A DNA stretch of 9,598 nt, from NCBI GenBank assembly GCA_900555925.1, contig USMU01000062.1, positions 1 through 9,598 on the forward strand, written 5' to 3'. A model generated the notes under the pieces. That model did no database searches. It was not told where the DNA came from and worked only from the letters and a program-made list of their open reading frames with translations. The DNA is from an uncultured Clostridium sp. (GTDB lineage Bacteria > Bacillota > Clostridia > Christensenellales > Borkfalkiaceae). Each line of letters begins with the position of its first letter. Within the stretch, counting starts at the first letter, position 1. Positions 6,135 through 9,598 of the stretch are shown here, piece after piece. A program made the translations under genes and the position numbers.

Positions 6135-7304
6135 ATGAAAAAGTTTTTTACCAGCGAAAGCGTCACGGAAGGGCACCCCGATAAGGTGTGCGACCGTATC
6201 TCGGACGGGATACTCGACGCGATTTTAACTCAGGACCCCATGGCGCGCACGGCAATCGAGTGCTGCGCGGCGTACGACCTTCTGCTCATCATGGGCGAAG
6301 TGACGACGAGCGCGAAAGTGGACTATGAACGGACGGCGCGGGAGGTCATTCAAAAAATCGGCTATAATTTCGGCACTTTTTCTTTCGATAAATGCAAAGT
6401 AATCGTGGCCGTGCACGAGCAGTCCCCCGATATAGCGATGGGGGTAGACGCGTCGTATGAAAAGAAGTCGAAGAAGGACGCGGGCAGCGAGGAGGACACG
6501 CTGGGCGCGGGCGACCAGGGCATGATGTTCGGCTATGCCTGTCGGGAGACGGAGGAGCTCATGCCTCTGCCCATCATGCTTTCGCATAAACTTGCGATGC
6601 GCCTTTCGGAGGTGAGAAAGAGCGGGCTTTTGCCCTATCTCCGCCCGGACGGAAAGACGCAGGTGACGGTGGAATACGAGGATAAGCGCGCGGTGCGCGT
6701 GGACGCGGTGGTGGTTTCTTCCCAGCACGACAGGGAAGTTTCGCAGGAGCGGCTTCGCGCGGACATTCGGAAATACGTGGTGGACGAAGTGATTCCCGCG
6801 GAATTTCTGGACGCGGACACGAAATTTTACATAAATCCGACGGGGCGTTTTGAGATCGGCGGCCCTGAGGGGGATTCGGGACTGACGGGGCGCAAGATTA
6901 TCGTAGATACGTACGGCGGGCGCTGTGCGCACGGCGGCGGAGCCTTTTCGGGCAAAGACTGCACGAAGGTGGACAGGAGTGCGACGTATTTTTGTCGGTA
7001 TATCGCCAAGAATTTGGTGGCGGCGTGACTTGCGGACGAGGTAGAGATACAGGTGGCGTATGCCATTGGCGTGGCGAACCCCGTTTCGGTGTTCGTGGAC
7101 AGCTTCGGAACGGGCAAACTTCCCGACGATAGACTCGCGGAAATCATTAAAAAGGAATTTGACCTTCGTCCCTATGCGATTATCAGGAAGCTGGGGCTTC
7201 GTCGTCCGATTTATTCGGAGACGGCGGCATACGGACATTTCGGGCGTGCGGGACTTCCTTGGGAAGCGACCGACCGCGCAGAGGACTTGAAAAAATATCT
7301 TTGA
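6135..7304 (+). CDS. metK: S-adenosylmethionine synthetase with one internal in-frame TGA
   Basis: MetK makes S-adenosylmethionine from methionine and ATP, releasing phosphate and diphosphate, in the cytoplasm. Across 389 codons the frame shows all family landmarks: [13 protein letters not shown] (5-17), GEVTTSA (54-60), GAGDQG (124-129), [13 protein letters not shown] (242-254), GGGAFSGKD (267-275), the IAKNLVAA stretch, [12 protein letters not shown] and near the end [14 protein letters not shown]. Codon 298 (7026-7028) is TGA where homologues read glycine in the motif VAAGLA; one base (GGA to TGA) explains it. The frame then continues in register to the natural stop. A conventional caller would split it into 6135-7028 and 7053-7304; the second piece begins at GTG 7053, with GAGG 11 nt upstream. 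The start ATG 6135 has AGAGGA 8 nt upstream. A W/Y-to-R change (residue 263) and C at 276 also lie in this stretch. Confidence 0.93.
7026..7028 (+). other. metK: In-frame TGA at metK codon 298
   Basis: The codons around it read GCG GCG TGA CTT GCG GAC. TGA followed by C is the leakiest stop context known. All six of the other complete plus- or minus-strand genes that end in TGA or TAA/TAG here use TGA normally at their ends, so wholesale TGA reassignment is not supported. Confidence 0.9.
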
Positions 7305-7314
7305 GGAAAGAAGA

Positions 7315-7896
7315 ATGGTAAAAGAGAAAAGGCGGAGCGTGGCGCGGGAAATCTGTTATACGGCGATGTTCACGGCGATCATCGCGGTGTGCGCGTGGAT
7401 TTCCGTTCCGTTGCCGGGCGGGATTCCCGTGACGTTGCAGACGATGGGCGTCTGCCTCGCGGCGGGTTTTCTGGGCTGGAAGAGAGGGCTTCTGGCGGTT
7501 ACGGTTTACATATTGCTGGGGCTTTGCGGAGTCCCCGTATTTGCGGGATTCACGGCGGGCGCGGCGAAGCTCGGTTCTCCCACGGGCGGATATATCGTAG
7601 GATTTTTGTTCACCGCCATAGCGGTGGGTGTGGTGTCCGATTACGTCCGCCCGAAGAACGATTGGGCGCGCGCGGGAATTTTAGCGGTTTCGATGGCGGT
7701 GGGAATCGCGCTTTGCTATGCGTTCGGAACGGTTTGGTTCATGTACGTGTATAACGCGGGCGCAGAATCCGCGGTGACGCTGGCGGGCGCGCTTTCCATG
7801 TGCGTGCTTCCCTACCTCTTGCCCGACCTCGTAAAGATTGTCTGTGCGGCGGTGCTGGTGGCAAAATTCAAAAGGTTTATGAAAATCCGCGGTTAA
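7315..7896 (+). CDS. bioY: BioY, biotin-specific S component of an ECF transporter
   Basis: This 193-residue membrane protein binds and imports biotin, usually with the shared EcfA/EcfA'/EcfT energy module, whose genes are not in this window. About six hydrophobic segments are visible. The family signature runs from PLPGGIPVTLQTMGVCLAAG (about 33-52) through GLCGVPVFAGFTAGAAKLGS and PTGGYIVGFLF. ATG 7315 is 10 bp past the metK stop, and its ribosome-binding site GAGGA (7303-7307, 7 nt before the ATG) overlaps that stop codon, so translation is coupled to ribosomes finishing metK. The internal TGA in metK could therefore also lower bioY expression. Lysine-rich ends at both termini fit a cytoplasmic position. 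A terminator overlaps the stop codon, so bioY is the last gene of the operon. Confidence 0.95.
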   Translation: MVKEKRRSVAREICYTAMFTAIIAVCAWISVPLPGGIPVTLQTMGVCLAAGFLGWKRGLLAVTVYILLGLCGVPVFAGFTAGAAKLGSPTGGYIVGFLFTAIAVGVVSDYVRPKNDWARAGILAVSMAVGIALCYAFGTVWFMYVYNAGAESAVTLAGALSMCVLPYLLPDLVKIVCAAVLVAKFKRFMKIRG

Positions 7897-7910
7897 TCCG
7901 CGGATTTTTT
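7882..7910. terminator. Bidirectional terminator between bioY and the converging small-protein gene
   Basis: AAAATCCGCGG (7882-7892) pairs perfectly with CCGCGGATTTT (7898-7908) around TTAAT, followed by T's to 7910. The bioY stop TAA (7894-7896) is in the loop. On the minus strand the same stem is followed by ATTTTC, so it can also end the transcript arriving from 8386-7940. Confidence 0.85.
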
Positions 7911-7939
7911 ATCGGTTGTTTTTTCCGTTCCGTCGTTTG

Positions 7940-8386
7940 TTATTCCCGTTTTTCCGTCCGCGTCTGTGCCTGTTCCGTTACATGTTCTTGTGTCCGTGCT
8001 TCTGCCTGTTCCGTCACATGTTCTTCCGTTCGTGTTTGTGCCCGCCGCTTTTCTTGTTCTTCCATTCTTTTCCGCTTGTGCCATTCCCGTTCATGCCTCT
8101 TTCTTTCCGCCTCGGGCGAATACTCCGACAGCTCGAATGCGAGCAGCAGCCCGAACCGCGCGCCCATCTTGAAAGCCCGTTTTTTCTCTACGCCCTCCAC
8201 GCCGCTTTCGGCATCGTAATAGTCATTCCAAAGCTGAGCATGCTCTTTGGAAAGAATTTTGTCTACGGCGTCGCCATATTTATAATATTCTTCCCATACC
8301 TCGTCCGCTTCCTCCAAACAGGCCGCGCGTTCCCATTGTTCAAACAGTTCCCCGTAAAGCATTTCTTCGATGACAGAATGTTTCAT
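7940..8386 (-). CDS. Small acidic protein of unknown function (DUF6809-like core) with 12-residue repeat tail
   Basis: This soluble 148-residue protein has no membrane segment or signal peptide. Residues 1-90 form an acidic helical core with LWNDYYDAESGVEGVEKKRA and FKMGARFGLLLAFEL, which by eye matches small Bacillota proteins grouped as DUF6809; the function of that family is unknown. A charged stretch (about 92-116, HKRKRMEEQEKRR) leads to tandem 12-mers RTEEHVTEQAEA (119-130) and RTQEHVTEQAQT (131-142) and a partial third unit. ATG 8386 is well supported by AAGGAG 8 nt upstream. It is divergent from a 68-aa XRE regulator whose operators lie in the shared region, so it is probably one of that regulator's targets. 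Confidence 0.75.
   Translation of the reverse strand: MKHSVIEEMLYGELFEQWERAACLEEADEVWEEYYKYGDAVDKILSKEHAQLWNDYYDAESGVEGVEKKRAFKMGARFGLLLAFELSEYSPEAERKRHEREWHKRKRMEEQEKRRAQTRTEEHVTEQAEARTQEHVTEQAQTRTEKRE
7961..8032 (-). repeat. Two 36-bp in-frame tandem repeats in the small-protein gene
   Basis: The CCTGTTCCGT core recurs at 7969 and 8005, exactly 36 bp apart, encoding two copies of RTxEHVTEQAxx. A partial third copy follows towards the C-terminus. The period is a multiple of three, so copy number can change without shifting the frame. Confidence 0.7.
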
Positions 8387-8414
8387 AAAAATATCTCCTT
8401 AAAAAGTTTATTCA

Positions 8415-8443
8415 ATTATAGCATATTAAAATTTGTTTTTGTA
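8415..8443 (-). promoter_or_regulatory. Extended -10 promoter close to the small-protein gene
   Basis: On the minus strand TGC-TATAAT (8423-8415) is an extended -10 element; the hexamer 17 bp upstream (TACAAA) is a poor -35 box. The predicted start is near 8408, with the ribosome-binding site AAGGAG at 8400-8395 and ATG at 8386. Confidence 0.6.
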
Positions 8444-8473
8444 TCAAGCGGTCAATTTGACTACAATATTTTT

Positions 8474-8485
8474 TCAACGTTTCAT
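8474..8485 (-). other. Three-codon ORF (Met-Lys-Arg-stop) behind a strong ribosome-binding site
   Basis: GAGGAGG (8501-8495) lies 9 nt before ATG AAA CGT TGA. An in-frame ATG at 8503 would give only nine codons. The ribosome-binding site is among the strongest in the window yet opens almost nothing. It sits in the leader of the longer transcript towards the small-protein gene. It could be a regulatory minigene or the start of a deleted gene. Confidence 0.45.
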
Positions 8486-8533
8486 AACAGGTTTCCTCCT
8501 CATTATTTTTTTGGACGGCTGTATAAATTTGTA

Positions 8534-8539
8534 ATTATA
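8534..8539 (-). promoter_or_regulatory. Upstream -10 box (P1) overlapped by operator O1
   Basis: TATAAT on the minus strand abuts operator O1 (8539-8559), which would occupy the spacer of this promoter. The -35 region 17 bp upstream (TAATTG) is poor, so activity is uncertain. The predicted start near 8527 would give about 25 nt before the GAGGAGG site. Confidence 0.4.
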
Positions 8540-8559
8540 TGGTAGCTCAAAGATACCAA
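8539..8559. promoter_or_regulatory. Operator O1
   Basis: ATGGTA (8539-8544), 9 bp, TACCAA (8554-8559): perfect TGGTA/TACCA arms. It has the same geometry as O2 and O3, and its centre is 51 bp from that of O2. Confidence 0.6.
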
Positions 8560-8589
8560 TTAATCAAGTATTTTCAATAAAAAAATTTT

Positions 8590-8610
8590 TTGGTAGTTTT
8601 TTGTTACCAA
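8590..8610. promoter_or_regulatory. Operator O2
   Basis: TTGGTA (8590-8595), 9 bp, TACCAA (8605-8610): a perfect 6-bp inverted repeat and the best copy of the motif. It lies just upstream of the XRE promoter, 31 bp centre to centre from O3. Confidence 0.7.
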
Positions 8611-8620
8611 ACAACTTTTT

Positions 8621-8641
8621 TTGGTAATTTTTTGCTATAAT
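8621..8641. promoter_or_regulatory. Operator O3 merged with the XRE -10 box
   Basis: TTGGTA (8621-8626) is followed after 9 bp by TATAAT (8636-8641), which takes the place of the TACCAA arm. Binding here would block RNA polymerase directly, the expected layout for autorepression. Confidence 0.5.
8633..8641 (+). promoter_or_regulatory. Extended -10 promoter of the XRE gene, predicting a leaderless mRNA
   Basis: TGC-TATAAT (8633-8641) is an extended -10 element with no good -35 box at 17 bp. Only 7 nt separate it from ATG 8649, so transcription should begin at the start codon. No Shine-Dalgarno is present. Confidence 0.65.
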
Positions 8642-8648
8642 ATAAATT

Positions 8649-8855
8649 ATGAGAGACGATTTCAGCAAACACTTAAAAGAATTGCGATTAGAAAACCATT
8701 TTACCCAGCGGGAAATAGCGGCAAAATTAGGGGTGGCGCATGTTTCCTACCTGCATTGGGAACAGGGGAAGACCGAACCGAGTATCGACAATATTTGCAA
8801 ATTGTGCGAAATTTTCGGCGTGACATCGGATTATCTTTTAGGGATAGAAAAATAA
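8649..8855 (+). CDS. XRE-family helix-turn-helix regulator
   Basis: This 68-residue protein is a single cI/Xre-type DNA-binding domain. The helix-turn-helix is FTQREIAAKLGVAHVSYLHW (about 18-37), followed by EQGKTEPSIDNICKLCEIFG and the common ending TSDYLLGIEK. There is no ligand or protease domain, so it probably acts as a simple dimeric repressor. The start ATG 8649 is the first in frame and keeps the normal family N-terminus. No ribosome-binding site precedes it; the -10 box is 7 nt away, as in known leaderless repressor transcripts. Three TTGGTA-N9-TACCAA-type sites sit between it and the divergent small-protein gene. Small XRE proteins of this kind often regulate neighbours in mobile or toxin-antitoxin-like modules, but nothing here proves such a role. 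Confidence 0.92.
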   Translation: MRDDFSKHLKELRLENHFTQREIAAKLGVAHVSYLHWEQGKTEPSIDNICKLCEIFGVTSDYLLGIEK

Positions 8856-8889
8856 AAGGACCACGGCAGGTAGGTCCTTTTATTTTTTT
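8848..8889 (+). terminator. Terminator of the XRE gene
   Basis: AATAAAAGGACC (8851-8862) pairs with GGTCCTTTTATT (8873-8884) around a 10-nt loop, and the stem can extend three more A-T pairs. A T-run (8883-8889) follows. The stop codon TAA (8853-8855) is inside the stem. Confidence 0.88.
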
Positions 8890-9006
8890 CGACGTTTGGC
8901 CTTTCCCGCAAGGGGGTATAAGTAAAATATTTAGGGGAAAAAGTCGGAAATTTTCAAGGGAAAAAGAAAAAGGCTGAAAAAATCCGAAAAACGGCGTGAA
9001 AACGCT

Positions 9007-9034
9007 TTGAATTTCGGCGCAAATATTGTAAAAT
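9007..9034 (+). promoter_or_regulatory. Likely secA promoter
   Basis: TTGAAT (9007-9012), 16 bp, TAAAAT (9029-9034). The predicted start is near 9041, leaving an ~80-nt leader. The stretch 8890-9006 is A/G-rich and shows no convincing gene. Confidence 0.5.
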
Positions 9035-9120
9035 AGAATGTGAGAAAGAATAAGCCGATACAGCCGCGTTTTTTGCGTGCGCGTTGGCGGATAAAATAAG
9101 GAAAATCGGAGTTTATCTAA

Positions 9121-9598
9121 ATGGGATTAATCAGTTTTTTGATGGGCAGCGACGGCAGAAAGAGCTTGAAGAAGCTGAACAAAATCGCGGATAAGGTGGA
9201 GGCGCTGGACGGCAAATATGCCGCGATGGACGACGCTGAGCTCAAAAGCCAGACGGAGCTTTTGAAGGGGCGCCTTGCCGCGGGGGAGACGCTGGACGAC
9301 ATATTGCCCGACGCATTCGCGGCGCTTCGGGAAGCGGCGTGGCGAGTTCTCGGAATGAAGCACTTTCACGTGCAGGTGATCGGCGGTATCTGTCTGCACC
9401 AAGGCCGAATCGCGGAAATGCGTACCGGTGAAGGAAAGACGCTGGTGTCCACTCTTCCGGCTTACTTAAATGCACTGACCGGAGAGGGCGTGCATATCGT
9501 TACGGTTAATGACTATCTGGCACATACTTTGGCCTGGGAAGATCTTCCGCAAGATCATCCTGATGTGGTGGCTGCTAAAGCCCAGGCTCAAGAACGTA
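9121..9598 (+). CDS. secA: Preprotein translocase ATPase SecA, 5' part; tail anomalous
   Basis: SecA drives secretory proteins through the SecYEG channel at the inner face of the cytoplasmic membrane. The open frame runs off the window after 159 codons of an expected 800-900 or more. The start [20 protein letters not shown], the stretch [19 protein letters not shown] (about 67-86), [20 protein letters not shown] with Walker A GEGKT (103-107), and [20 protein letters not shown] followed by DYLA are unmistakable. ATG 9121 has GGAG 9 nt upstream. From residue 135 (base 9523) the sequence no longer reads like SecA, which should continue RRDAEWMG. Codon choice also shifts over the last ~170 bases (GCT, GCA and ACC where upstream uses GCG and ACG). 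Confidence 0.9.
   Translation, partial: MGLISFLMGSDGRKSLKKLNKIADKVEALDGKYAAMDDAELKSQTELLKGRLAAGETLDDILPDAFAALREAAWRVLGMKHFHVQVIGGICLHQGRIAEMRTGEGKTLVSTLPAYLNALTGEGVHIVTVNDYLAHTLAWEDLPQDHPDVVAAKAQAQER

Noticed and set aside
6112..6138. Eight-codon upstream ORF (MLKRGFFT) overlapping the metK start
   Set aside because: It has no ribosome-binding site of its own; its sequence is simply the metK ribosome-binding region read in another frame.
7026..7028. TGA read as glycine by a reassigned genetic code (code 25) or as selenocysteine
   Set aside because: Several intact genes here end at TGA (ABC ATPase, ABC-F, radical SAM, metK itself) and no other gene has an internal TGA. Selenocysteine at a conserved glycine makes no sense, and no SECIS-like stem directly downstream is apparent.
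6225..7238. 337-codon open frame antisense to metK
   Set aside because: It is arginine/histidine-rich and resembles no family, and is explained by the codon bias of metK on the other strand. It also crosses the metK nonsense codon without meaning.
8451..8461. Small inverted repeat GTCAA-T-TTGAC as a fourth operator
   Set aside because: The arms are only 5 bp and do not match the TTGGTA-N9-TACCAA pattern; such a repeat is easily met by chance in AT-rich sequence.

Overview
The window looks like chromosomal DNA from a low-to-mid GC member of the Bacillota, most likely an uncultured Clostridia-type lineage. This rests on gene content (a YtrA-type GntR/ABC operon, an ABC-F protein, BioY, a PflX-like radical SAM enzyme), purine-rich Shine-Dalgarno sequences, textbook sigma-A promoters (TTGACA-N17-TATAAT) and compact hairpin-T-run terminators. 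The lineage is inferred from style, not from a database match.

Layout. (1) 1-2579, plus strand: a promoter with a 9-bp tandem array, a GntR/YtrA regulator, an ABC ATPase and its membrane permease, which overlaps the ATPase by ATGA. The permease ends inside a degenerate array of about 37 bp repeats (2536-2721). (2) 2833-4752, minus strand: a terminator and a full-length ABC-F ribosome-associated ATPase. (3) 4796-5084, plus strand: a small helical protein candidate followed by a good plus-strand terminator. (4) 5091-6050: a PflX-like radical SAM gene (minus) and metK (plus) fire from back-to-back promoters. The radical SAM transcript is predicted to be leaderless. (5) 6135-7910, plus strand: metK (S-adenosylmethionine synthetase) and bioY (biotin ECF transporter S component) form an operon. 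metK is full length by homology but is broken by one in-frame TGA at codon 298, where the family has glycine. (6) 7940-8887: a divergent pair made of an acidic small protein (minus; DUF6809-like by eye, with a 12-residue repeat tail) and a 68-aa XRE regulator (plus). Between them lie three TTGGTA-N9-TACCAA-type operators, a predicted leaderless promoter for the regulator and a strong ribosome-binding site that opens only a three-codon ORF. (7) 9007-9598, plus strand: promoter and 5' part of secA. Its last ~76 bases stop resembling SecA.

How the genes work together: region 1 is a self-contained, probably autoregulated drug/envelope-stress type ABC module. Regions 4 and 5 group SAM synthesis, a SAM-consuming enzyme and uptake of biotin, whose synthesis uses SAM. 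Region 6 is the best candidate for an undescribed small module: a self-repressing XRE switch with three equally built operators controlling a divergent gene of unknown function. The most consequential single base pattern is the metK nonsense codon, since metK is normally essential. It is either a real lesion or recoding event, or a sequence error.
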